Part shown: one piece after another, positions 11,168 to 20,357 of the stretch | How the letters are laid out: each line of letters begins with the position of its first letter | Numbering within the stretch: the first letter of the stretch is position 1 | Source: Phytophthora colocasiae | Lineage: Eukaryota > Oomycota > Peronosporomycetes > Peronosporales > Peronosporaceae | Length of the DNA: 64,000 nt | Assembly: GCA_018806915.1 (NCBI GenBank) | Contig: JAGKQI010000067.1 | Coordinates: forward strand, 186,001 to 250,000 | Reading direction: 5' to 3' | Made by a program: the position numbers and the translations under genes | The notes under the pieces: model-generated | What the model was told of the DNA's origin: nothing | Databases searched by the model: none | Seen by the model: the letters and a program-made list of their open reading frames with translations, nothing else

Positions 11168-12154
11168 ATGGCGTTTCCACAAACTTTCCGTGCATACCAA
11201 TACGAGAACAACGGCACACTCGACAAGGAGCTCAAGATCCAGACGAATGTCCCGCAGAAACCTCTCGGCGACCAGCAAGTTCGTATCAAGGTGCACAGTG
11301 CGTCGGTGAACCCAATTGACTATATGCTTTTGGAGGTTGCTGGTGAAACGTTCCTGGGTAGAAGTCCGTCAGCGAGTCAACCTTTCGGTATCGGCTTCGA
11401 CGCAGCTGGTGACGTTGTCGAGATTGGCAAGGACGTCAAGCGTTTGAAGGTCGGTGATGAAGTGTACACCATGACACCATTCAGCGCCTTCGGGACGCTT
11501 GGTGAATACACTGTGGTGGACGAGGACCTTGTCGCGTCGAAGCCCAGTACCCTCAGCTTCGATGAGGCAGCGTCTGTTCCTCTTGTCGCTTTGACAGCCT
11601 ATCAAGGTATGTTTGACCATGCGAAGCTGCAGAAGGGAGAGACCGTTCTCATTCTTGGTGGTAGCAGCTCCGTTGGAATGTACGCTGTTCAGTTTGCGCA
11701 TGCTGTTGGTGCACGTGTGATCACTACTGCAAGGGCGGAGAAGGCTGAGTTCGTCAAGTCTCTGGGAGCCGACCAGGTCATTGATTACCAAACGGAGAAA
11801 TGGCAGGACGTAGTGGAGCCGCACTCGGTAGATGCGTTCTATAACTGTGGCATGGAGAATGCTGCTTGGAACGAAGGGGCTCAAATTGTTCTGAAGAAGA
11901 ACACTGGTCGCTTCGTCACTATCCTGCCAATGACAAAGCCGGTCAAGGAGTCCGAGTTTGGAGCGCAACTGGTCGGTGAAGTTCACGTGCATCCTGATAC
12001 AGAGCAATTGGCCTCTATCGCCAAGCTCATTGAGGCCAAAGAGGTGAAACCAGTTATTGACACGGTGTACCCGTTCGAGAAGGCTCTGGACGCCTATACC
12101 AAACTGACAACCCGTCGTGCCTTGGGCAAGCTGGTGATTAAGGTGCAGCAGTAA
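11168..12154 (+). CDS. Zinc-independent MDR oxidoreductase (quinone oxidoreductase-like)
   Basis: An intact 328-aa medium-chain dehydrogenase/reductase. The N-terminal GroES-like part shows VRIKVHSASVNPIDYML and GFDAAGDVVEIG, followed by DEVYTMTPFSAFGTLGEY. The Rossmann half carries LILGGSSSVGMYAVQFA, the dinucleotide-binding loop, and LGADQVIDY; the C-terminus has VKPVIDTVYPFEKALDAY and GKLVIKV. The Cys cluster of zinc ADHs is missing, so quinone or enone reduction with NADPH is the expected chemistry; the substrate is unknown. Length is typical of the family. A decayed tandem copy follows at 12513-13525. The start is supported by homology over the first residues of both copies (TFRAYQY and TYRAYQY). 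Confidence 0.9.
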   Translation: MAFPQTFRAYQYENNGTLDKELKIQTNVPQKPLGDQQVRIKVHSASVNPIDYMLLEVAGETFLGRSPSASQPFGIGFDAAGDVVEIGKDVKRLKVGDEVYTMTPFSAFGTLGEYTVVDEDLVASKPSTLSFDEAASVPLVALTAYQGMFDHAKLQKGETVLILGGSSSVGMYAVQFAHAVGARVITTARAEKAEFVKSLGADQVIDYQTEKWQDVVEPHSVDAFYNCGMENAAWNEGAQIVLKKNTGRFVTILPMTKPVKESEFGAQLVGEVHVHPDTEQLASIAKLIEAKEVKPVIDTVYPFEKALDAYTKLTTRRALGKLVIKVQQ

Positions 12155-12512
12155 GTGTAGTTCGCACGAGTTGCATTTTTGAATAAACTCATTTTGAGCC
12201 AAGGTTGCATTTTACCAGTACACACGTTGTTCAAAGTTTGCAGGTAAAACCCACGTTCTCTATGTGGACATATGACGCTTCTTCCGATATGCCAGCATCG
12301 ACACGGCATTGAGATGAGTATACAGAAAGGTAACAAAGGGCAGAAATTTTGTGTAACTAGCAACAGTTACGGCTAGGTGTGAGTTGTCCAGCTTCATCAC
12401 GAAGTCTTACCATTCTCCATCAACACAGGTGATGATGCTGAAGATTGCGTTAACCTTTGCTTCTCTCGGCCGATTCTCTCACAATTCATTTTCACACCTT
12501 GAAGATTGAGCA

Positions 12513-13525
12513 ATGCTACTCCCGAAAACCTACCGCGCGTACCAGTACTTACGAGAACTACGGATCTCTTGAAAAGGAGCTCAAGCTTCATGATGGACTT
12601 TCTCACCCTGAACTGCGTCCTCAACAAGTTCGGATCAAAATCGAGCCGCTGCCGGGAATTCTATCGACTATATGCTAATGCAAGAGCTGGGTGAAACTTT
12701 CACGGGGAAGACCCCTTCTGCAAGTTCCCTCTTCAGCATCGGTTTTGACGCTTCTGGCGAGGTGGTGGAGATTGGCAGTGAGTCAAAACCCTACAAGTGG
12801 GCGATGCAATCTACACAATGACACCTTTCAGCGCATTTGGAACCCTTGAGTACCTGGTCCTGGATCATGAGTTTGTGGCGATAAAACCAAACAACTTGGA
12901 CTTCAATGCCTTCCGTTGCACTCACAGCTGCCGGTATGGTTAGGCACGCGAAACTCCAGAAGGGCGAGACAGTCCTCATTCTTGGTGGCAGTAGCTGCGT
13001 CGGAATGTTTGCTGTACAATTTGCTCGAGCTCTAGGAGTTCGTGTGGTTGCAACCACCAGCTCACGCAACATTGGTCTTGTCAAGTCTCTTAGTGCAGAC
13101 CAAGTCATTGACTGGATGTTCTGGAACTGCACCCCGTTGAGTATGACTGCGGCATGAAACCTTCGGCCTGGAACGACGGGGCTCAGTTTATGCTGAAGAA
13201 GCACACAGGTCGCTTTATTACGATGCTTCCCATGGCGAAACCTATATAAGACGCTGAATTCGGGGCACAGCTAGTTGGATAGGTCTTCAATACTGAACCA
13301 TCCGCTGAAAAGCTTGACGTGATCACGAAGTACATCGAGAGTGGGAGAGTCAAGCCCGTTATCGACACGGTCAACCCATTTGAAAAGGTGCTGGACGCCT
13401 TCGCCAAATTGAAAGCGTATCACGCCCGAGGAAAGCTTATTATCGAGGTGACCCGTGGAGTTTCGATGGATAAAAGTACTGATAGCGCATCAAAAGGTAA
13501 ATTCGTCGACAAAATCGATTTCTAG
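12513..13525 (+). pseudogene. Tandem pseudogene copy of the MDR oxidoreductase
   Basis: The copy starts with MLLPKTYRAYQY and keeps nearly the whole length of its neighbour, but the frame is lost soon after the start, regained as EKELKLHDG, and lost again several times. Recognisable blocks are ETVLILGGSSCVGMFAVQFA near 12967, SLSADQVID near 13090, and VKPVIDTVNPFEKVLDAF near 13350. In-frame stops occur in the segments matching the intact gene at PMTKP (TAA near 13247) and at the following LVG (TAG near 13279). It ends with a tail (VTRGVSMDKST) longer than the parent. The pattern is a tandem duplication followed by loss of function. Confidence 0.9.
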
Positions 13526-14623
13526 TGCATGTTTTAAGAGGGAAAAATTGCTCGTGCTCGTGAGTCTGGTATACATGTGTTCATATTTCCTGCAAAACTT
13601 CTGTTGGCAACCGTCCCGATTCTCAAAAACAAAAGGAGCTGAAAGGTTTTACTTTCCGTTTGGGTCATCCTGGAAACGAGAACAATCGAATGTTCTTGTT
13701 TCGCGTACGAGCGTATAAGTAACTCATTAAAATTTAATATGCGATATCACTCTAAAATCTTGTGTCACTTCTGGTAGTACAGCATAGAGCATCCGTATAA
13801 AATGATGAGTCACGAATGATGTCCGTATCCCCCAAAAACAACTCACCACATCACTATTACCTAATCTATTTTACGGACGTAGCTTTGCGTTTGTACATCA
13901 TTCCAAATTTGTCCCAGCTCTCAGGTTGCTACAACGCGTTTGATGATGCTGTGGTAGGCCATTGCCATTACCTGAACCAAAAGATCTGTTGTTGTTTTTT
14001 TGTACGGAAACCTCAACACAATCATTATCCCCCCAGAGAAAGAATTACCCCGCGTTACAGGACTTAGTCGTCCTTTCGCAGCGGCAAACAGCGTGTGAGG
14101 ACGGAGAGAAAAGACCTAAGGGATATCATTGATAAAGTTGCTGAGGCGTGAAGAATTCGGAAAACCGCGGAGGCATCGCGGTAATCCTTCAGTCATTATT
14201 CTCCCCTTCTCCCCGTAAGGCAATGACTGTGTACCGTATGTTGGAAAAAAGTTGTTTAGAGTCCAAACCTTGGACTACATGCAAATCGCGCGATGACAGC
14301 AAAGCACATCATTATCCGGCCAGACTATCGCCTCACTTGAGTTATCAGGGCAATCAGTTACTAACCTTCACGTTTTGTACAGCTTCGCTCGGACACCACA
14401 CAATCCTTCGTGTAAACCACAAGCTGTCCATTCACCCCAACTTTTACCTCACAAGCATGGCGCAAGAATCCAATGGCGCTGAGCGTCCAGTTACGTGAAG
14501 CACAGTTAGCAAATGAGACGAGTACTACGAACTTCATTATCGTACTTGCCTACTACTGCGCATTCCGTGCAGTCCCTCCATAAAACCCACAAAACTGGTT
14601 AACGAGAGCCACAACCTACTATC
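13526..14623. other. Intergenic region before the GH81 genes
   Basis: About 1.1 kb without a supported gene. Short frames at 13816-14067 and 14148-14498 have no recognisable domain. The right part should hold the promoter and leader of the glucanase gene. Confidence 0.4.
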
Positions 14624-16545
14624 ATGAAGGCATCTGTGTTACTAAAGGCAGCGCTTGCCACACTTGGTGCGCGTCATGCAGCTGCATCAAACTCTGACCC
14701 AGACGTCGGAGAAGGCTACGACTTCGTCAAGAACACCGTCGAGGGAGCTACCGACAAGATCGTCGGAACGCTCAGACCTAATACTCCAGCTTCCACCTCC
14801 ACCCCTCAACAAGGTTCCACCAGCGGTGACTTCTTCGCGCCGTTCGGGACCGACGGGCCGTCCGAGGAACTCTTTGAGCGCAACAGAAGCCTCGAGAAAA
14901 TCGTACCGATCATCAACGTCGCCGAGGAAGCGCTGAACCAGCCCATTCCAACCAACGACTGGTGGGGCAACCTCATCCACGTGACGGATCTCAAGAACGT
15001 CTCCAACTACGCTGCCTGGTCCAACCCGTACGCGGTGAAACTTCCTCGTGAGGCTCCGTACGGACTTCAGACATGCTACTCATACACGTATCGCGAAATC
15101 GCACCGGAGATCAACGGTACTGTCAAGTTCTACAACCACTCGTACCACAATGACCTGACGCTGTCGGCTGAAGAGTTTTTCATGTACGAACCGACATACG
15201 AAGTGTACGAATGGGACGAAGGTGGCGCGAAGCTGCGCACGTGTGACGAGGCCAGTGGTAAGTGTATGGACTCCGCGCTCGTGAGTGGCATGGCGTTCGT
15301 GTCGTCCAAGTACGACGGACTTACACCGCGCATCGACACGGAACACAACATCACGTACGTGGACGACTCCGCTCCCGGAAAATTCGTCATCCACCTGAAC
15401 AACAGCCAGACGTGGGTGTTGTATGCGAGCGACAAGAGTCTTTCGCTTCGTGTGGAGGAGTCGGTGGTGTTCTCTGTGAACGCTTCAGGTTCTTCGCTGG
15501 TGGCCGATAAGGGATACTCTGGTACGATTCGAGTTGCTCTGTTACCAGAAGATGCGACGGACGATACTGTGTACGACGAGTTCGCGGCTTGCATGGTGCT
15601 GGGTGGTAGTGTGTCGATGGAGTCTCGCACGGGCTACTCGCTTCACTGGGACGTTGAGGGCAGCACGTGTGAATCAGTGGGTCTGCTACATTTCGCACTG
15701 GCTCATCAGATCGAGTCACTCACTGGGTCACCAACGAAGACGACGAGTCCTGGAGCCATCGTGTTGCATTCAGCCACGCGTGGTCTGATGGTGGGTCAGG
15801 TGACAACTTCTCCTACGTGGTCGTTCGTAGAGCCCGAGGCGGACTTCGAGGTGGACTTCTACCCTGCTCGAAAGCCGTCTCCGTGGATTGTCTTGGAGAC
15901 CGACATGCTTCGTACGCTGCAGAAGGACATCAGGGGCAACTGGTCGGACTGGAACGCCGATAGCTGGTACTACAACGGTAAGTACTTCCAGAAGTATGCG
16001 TCGCTGTGTCTGATGGCGGCGGACAGCTCCATTGTGGGAACAGACACGGTGTTGCTGTCTTACTGTCTGGAGAAGCTAGAGGCGATGATTGAGCCGGTGC
16101 TGAACAACACGCTGTCGCCACCGCTCATGTACGACACGCTGTATCGCGGCCTGATCTCCAGCTCGATCTTCAAGACGGGTAGTATCTACACTACAATGAC
16201 CACCACTACCACTACGGCTACTTCGTGACTGCATCGGCCATGCTCAAGCACCTGGACCCGAACTGGTCTCGCATGCCGGAGCTGGAGCGAGTGATCTGGA
16301 CGATGTTACGCGACGTGATGAACCCTAGCGCAGACGACACGTACTTCCCTCGTTTCCGTCACTTTTCGTGGTACTTGGGCCATTCGTACTCTCACGGTGT
16401 GACTTCAATCGACAACGGCAAGGACGAAGAGAGCACATCGGAAGACATCAACTTTTACTACGGCATGACGTTGTGGGGAAAGGTTACGGGCAACAAAAAT
16501 GTGGAGGATCTTGGAAGTCTCATGCTTCGTCTGGATGCACATGCA
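14624..16545 (+). pseudogene. GH81 endo-1,3-beta-glucanase copy A, frameshifted and truncated
   Basis: Copy A starts with a plausible secretion signal (MKASVLLKAALATLGARHAAA) and a linker, then the GH81 N-terminal domain: PIPTNDWWGNLIHV near residue 107 and GLQTCYSYTYREIAPE. GH81 enzymes cut beta-1,3-glucan, the main oomycete wall glucan, usually outside the cell. The frame is open to 16228, but relative to copy B about 19 bases are missing near 16180-16195, just before the YNDHH motif, so the catalytic half (HYGYFVTASAMLKHLDPNW, EESTSEDINFYYGM) continues in another frame. About 140 C-terminal residues present in B are absent; after LMLRLDAHAL (about 16545) the sequence jumps into the N-terminal linker of copy B. 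As it stands, A encodes no active enzyme. Confidence 0.85.
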
Positions 16546-18780
16546 CTCAGTCCCAACACCCCAGAGGCTACCAAAGAAACTCAAACTAACTCGGCGAATA
16601 GCGGGTACTTCTCCCCGTTTGCTGTTGATAAGCCATCCGAAGAACTTTTTCAACGGAATGGAAGTCTCGCCAAGCTCGCTCCTATCATCAACGTCGCTAA
16701 GGAAGCTCTCAACCAGCCCATTCCTACGAACAAGTGGTGGGGAAATTTGATCCATGTCACTGCTACGAATAGGTCGGAGAATTTTCCTGCGTGGGCTCAG
16801 CCGTACTCAATATTTCTACCAAAGGTACAACCATTCGGCATTCAAACATGCTATCCCTACACGTACCGTGAGATGGCTCCAGAGGTTAATGGCACCGTCA
16901 AATGGTATTCTCACGGGAGTCACAATGACCTGACACTTTCTGCAAACGAGTTCAATGAGTCCAAACCCAAGTACGAAGTGTATTCCTGGAGTGATATTGG
17001 TATCAAATTGCGTACTTGTGACTCTGGTAGTGGTAAGTGTATGGACTCCGCGCTTGTGAGCGGCATGGCGTTCGTGTCGTCCAAGTACAACGGACTCACA
17101 CCGCGCATCGACACGGAACACAACATCACGTACGTAGACGACTCCGCTCCTGGCAAATTTGTCATCCATCTGAATAACAGCCAGACGTGGGTGTTGTATG
17201 CGAGCGACAAGAGTCTTTCGCTTCGTGTGGAGGAGTCGGTGGTGTTCTCTGTGAATGCTTCAGGTTCTTCATTGGTGGCCGATAAGGGGTATTCAGGTAC
17301 GATTCGGGTAGCAGTATTACCGGAGGGGTCAGAAGACACGATGTATGACGAATACGCAGGTTGTGGAGTCCTGGGTGGAGATGTCTCGATGGAGTCGCGC
17401 ACAGGTTATTCGCTGCATTGGGAAACTGAAGGCATCACGTGTGATTCAATGGGTTTGCTGCATTTCGCACTACCTCACCAGATAGATTCAATGAGTGGTT
17501 CCCCTATCAAAGCAACTAATCCGGGTGCAATTGTACTTCATTCAACTACACGAGGGCAGATGGTGGCTCAAGTTTCAACGCTGTGGTCTTTCGTAGAGCC
17601 TGAGGCAGATTTCGAGGTAGATTTTTACCCTGTTCGAAAACCAACACCTTGGGTGGTTCTCCAGACAGATATGTTGAAGACGCTGCAGAAGGATATTATC
17701 GCGAACTGGTCCATGAACGCGAACAGTTGGTACTACAACGGGAAATACTACCAAAAGTACGCGTCGCTGTGTTTAATGGCAGCCGATAGCTCGGTGGTGG
17801 GGTCCGACACGACCTTACTCACATACTGTTTGGAGAAGCTGGAGGCCATGATTGAGCCGATGCTAAACAACACATTGTCACCTCCTCTAGTCTTTGAAAC
17901 GCTCTACAGTGGCATCATCTCGAGCCAGATTTTCGAGAATGGCTGGCTTTACATGGACTTTGGAAGTGGAATCTACAATGATCACCACTATCATTTCGGC
18001 TACTTCGTAACAGCGTCTGCCATTTTGAAGCACTTGGATCCGAACTGGCCTCGGATGCCGGAGCTTGAGCGTATCATCTGGACGATGCTCCGCGATGTCG
18101 CGAATCCGAGCCTGGAAGATCCCTATTTTCCTCGTTTCCGTCACTTTTCGTGGTATCATGGCCACTCGTACTCTCGAGGTGTAACTCTGCTTGACCATGG
18201 CAAAGACGAAGAGAGCACTTCTGAAGACGTCAACTTTTACTACGGCATGACATTATGGGGCAAAGTAACGGGGCATAAGGCTGTGGAGGACCTCGGCAGT
18301 CTGATGCTGCGTCTAAACGCCCACGCGATTCGCACTTACTTTTTGCTCAAGTCGGACAACACTGTTCATCCACCCGAGATCGTTCGAAATCACGTCACCG
18401 GCATCTTTTTCGACAACAAGGTTTACTACAACACGTGGTTCCTTGATGAAGTATACGCGATCCACGGCATTCAGATGATCCCGGTGTCTCCGATCAACGA
18501 GTTGGCTCGCACGTCTGAGTTTGTAGAGCAGGAATGGAACGACATTCTGTCCAAGGAACGAATTGTTACGACGAAGAACAGCAACAACACTTGGTTGTCG
18601 TTACTGCTGGTTAATGCAGCCACAGTGAACCCCATGGACTCCCTGCGCAAACTCAAGAATGCGACGATGGACGATGGGCTATCGCGGTCCTGGGCGCTGT
18701 ACAATGCCGCTACACGCTGCCGCGACGGAGTGGACATCAAGGGCACAGTCTCGAAGTTGCAGGTGGCGGTTGAAGTGTAG
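16225..18780 (+). CDS. GH81 endo-1,3-beta-glucanase copy B, fused behind the tail of copy A
   Basis: The open frame of 851 codons begins inside copy A (no ATG near its start), crosses the A/B junction near 16546 and then encodes an almost complete GH81 domain: PIPTNKWWGNLIHV, GIQTCYPYTYREMAPE, NSWYYNGKYYQKYASLCLMAADSS-type blocks, the YNDHHYHFGYFVTASA motif with the family's catalytic Asp, and KDEESTSEDVNFYYGMTLWGK with its glutamates, ending at 18780. It lacks its own signal peptide and original start. Translation could start at an internal Met or the protein may not be made. About 95 residues in the middle are nearly identical to copy A at DNA level, while flanks have diverged. Confidence 0.8.
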   Translation: MTASAMLKHLDPNWSRMPELERVIWTMLRDVMNPSADDTYFPRFRHFSWYLGHSYSHGVTSIDNGKDEESTSEDINFYYGMTLWGKVTGNKNVEDLGSLMLRLDAHALSPNTPEATKETQTNSANSGYFSPFAVDKPSEELFQRNGSLAKLAPIINVAKEALNQPIPTNKWWGNLIHVTATNRSENFPAWAQPYSIFLPKVQPFGIQTCYPYTYREMAPEVNGTVKWYSHGSHNDLTLSANEFNESKPKYEVYSWSDIGIKLRTCDSGSGKCMDSALVSGMAFVSSKYNGLTPRIDTEHNITYVDDSAPGKFVIHLNNSQTWVLYASDKSLSLRVEESVVFSVNASGSSLVADKGYSGTIRVAVLPEGSEDTMYDEYAGCGVLGGDVSMESRTGYSLHWETEGITCDSMGLLHFALPHQIDSMSGSPIKATNPGAIVLHSTTRGQMVAQVSTLWSFVEPEADFEVDFYPVRKPTPWVVLQTDMLKTLQKDIIANWSMNANSWYYNGKYYQKYASLCLMAADSSVVGSDTTLLTYCLEKLEAMIEPMLNNTLSPPLVFETLYSGIISSQIFENGWLYMDFGSGIYNDHHYHFGYFVTASAILKHLDPNWPRMPELERIIWTMLRDVANPSLEDPYFPRFRHFSWYHGHSYSRGVTLLDHGKDEESTSEDVNFYYGMTLWGKVTGHKAVEDLGSLMLRLNAHAIRTYFLLKSDNTVHPPEIVRNHVTGIFFDNKVYYNTWFLDEVYAIHGIQMIPVSPINELARTSEFVEQEWNDILSKERIVTTKNSNNTWLSLLLVNAATVNPMDSLRKLKNATMDDGLSRSWALYNAATRCRDGVDIKGTVSKLQVAVEV

Positions 18781-20357
18781 TTGCAGATGTTGAAGTGTGC
18801 AGAATGAAGGTCAGTTGAAGTATTTCGAGGATGCGCGCTGCACCAGCGAATAATATCGTACATGTACGCGAAGGTTACGTAAATGTTTAGAGCCACGATA
18901 ATTCGCGACGAACCACCGAGGAGGTTGGCGTCGAGCAAGACTGCTCGCAACACAGCGTCATGTTGCCACTACGCGAAATTCTTGCGCAAGACGATTTTGT
19001 GCGGCAGAGCAAGATCCAGTGGAAAATGTCAAAAGTGGGTATTGTACAATATGTACAGTACTCTGGATAGCAATTACCGACTTCCTCTGTTTATACCGGT
19101 CACCTGCATATAACGGTCAGCCAATCACAGTCAAGAAAGAGAATAGTGAATTTCCTCTGCTTATAACGGTCGTACAAAACCGAATCACAACGGTACGCGT
19201 TTTTGACACTGACCAGTCATTTCAAGTTGATAATTTAGAGTGGTTTAGCTCGAATGCGCGGCAAACGACGAGCGTCATTCACGGCAGGAGACAAACTTGC
19301 CATGATAAATGCGGTGGAGAAGACATAAAGAACCCAATACTGCTGTTGTGGGACGACTTCTCCAGATTGCGTGCGTGTTGGGTCGTGAATCTGAGCGAAC
19401 AACGCAAGCTCATGCCCCCAGGTTCTCCGTTTTCGATGGAAGCAAGATGGATACGAGAGGCTTGGGACAGTCTCTCGATCGAGGTGATAGCGAAAGGGTA
19501 CAAGAAATGCTTTGGTGAGTTGGTTAGTGAGAGCGACACAGTAGCAGCTGATCGTATTGACCTCCTTCGAGTCCTTGAGCGCCAGTGTGTGTTGTATGAA
19601 TCGGAGACGATATGGATACATAAGTTTTTTTTAATTTTATGTTTTTTTTAACTTAAATTCTGTAGCCATCTGTACATACATGTTCATGGTGGTACGGTGT
19701 ACCATGTACACGGGTGACCGTTATAAACAGAGGAAGTCGGTATTAGTATCGATTTTACTGAGGCCATCCCGGCCGGCAAGGACATGGCATCTGAATTTCT
19801 TAATGTAGCATCTGGTTTAAGAACTCTTTGAATCACAGCACACCATGCTGAAAGTTTCACAGTGAAATTAAGCGAGATTTAAGGTTGGTGGGTATGGATA
19901 TCGGCAATGCTTATTTTATTTGCAGCGCCAAAAGCATTGTGCATAAATTAACTCCATGTTTCTCCCCGTAGCTTTCAGCCGACGTGTTAGACCATTTGCG
20001 AAGATGGTCGTTTCAAAACGTATGCAAATTTTCCGATTCTCTCTAAAACTGTATCTAAAATTGCGCATTCGCTGGGGGAAAACACTGTCCATCGGCTCGT
20101 CGCTCGCCACCTCACATCTGCTTCCCCCTTCTTCATCGCGTTTCGGCTGTTGATTCCCCAGCAGCGAAAAGCAGCCACTACCAGCCCTTTGTAAGCAACA
20201 AAAAGACCGGAGCCTAGCGCCCCATTCGATGCTTTGCACCGTTCAGAGCTCTATCCAGGAAGAAGCAGTGGACTCGGACGCAGAAGCGGCCAGGAGGAGC
20301 GTGCAGTAGCGGGTGTTGGCGTTGAGGGTTGAGCGGGAGAGTTAAACTCAAAGGACG
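18781..20357. other. Intergenic region containing a pogo-like element
   Basis: No host gene was recognised. The stretch contains the TA-flanked element at 19077-19740. About 600 bases on its right, up to the kinase start, should contain the kinase promoter; the ORFs there are on both strands and unremarkable. Confidence 0.5.
19077..19740 (+). mobile_element. Pogo-like Tc1/mariner deletion derivative
   Basis: Two 30-bp terminal inverted repeats (CCGACTTCCTCTGTTTATA at 19077 and its complement ending at 19740) match at 28 of 30 positions. Each is flanked by TA (19075-19076 and 19741-19742), the target duplication of the Tc1/mariner superfamily. A third partial copy of the repeat lies inside at about 19150-19174. 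The interior (open frame to 19651) retains fragments resembling the C-terminal half of a pogo-type DDE transposase: ILLLWDDFS, then a C-terminal segment WIREAWDSLSIEVIAKGYKKCF, read in two parts, which resembles the pogo tail. The DNA-binding part and most of the catalytic domain are absent, so it depends on a transposase elsewhere. Confidence 0.8.

Noticed and set aside
11369..12202. 277-aa minus-strand ORF
   Set aside because: Antisense shadow of the intact oxidoreductase; no domain.
15130..15630. 166-aa minus-strand ORF, and a similar one at 16920-17402
   Set aside because: Both are antisense to the same conserved part of the two GH81 copies and arise from codon bias.
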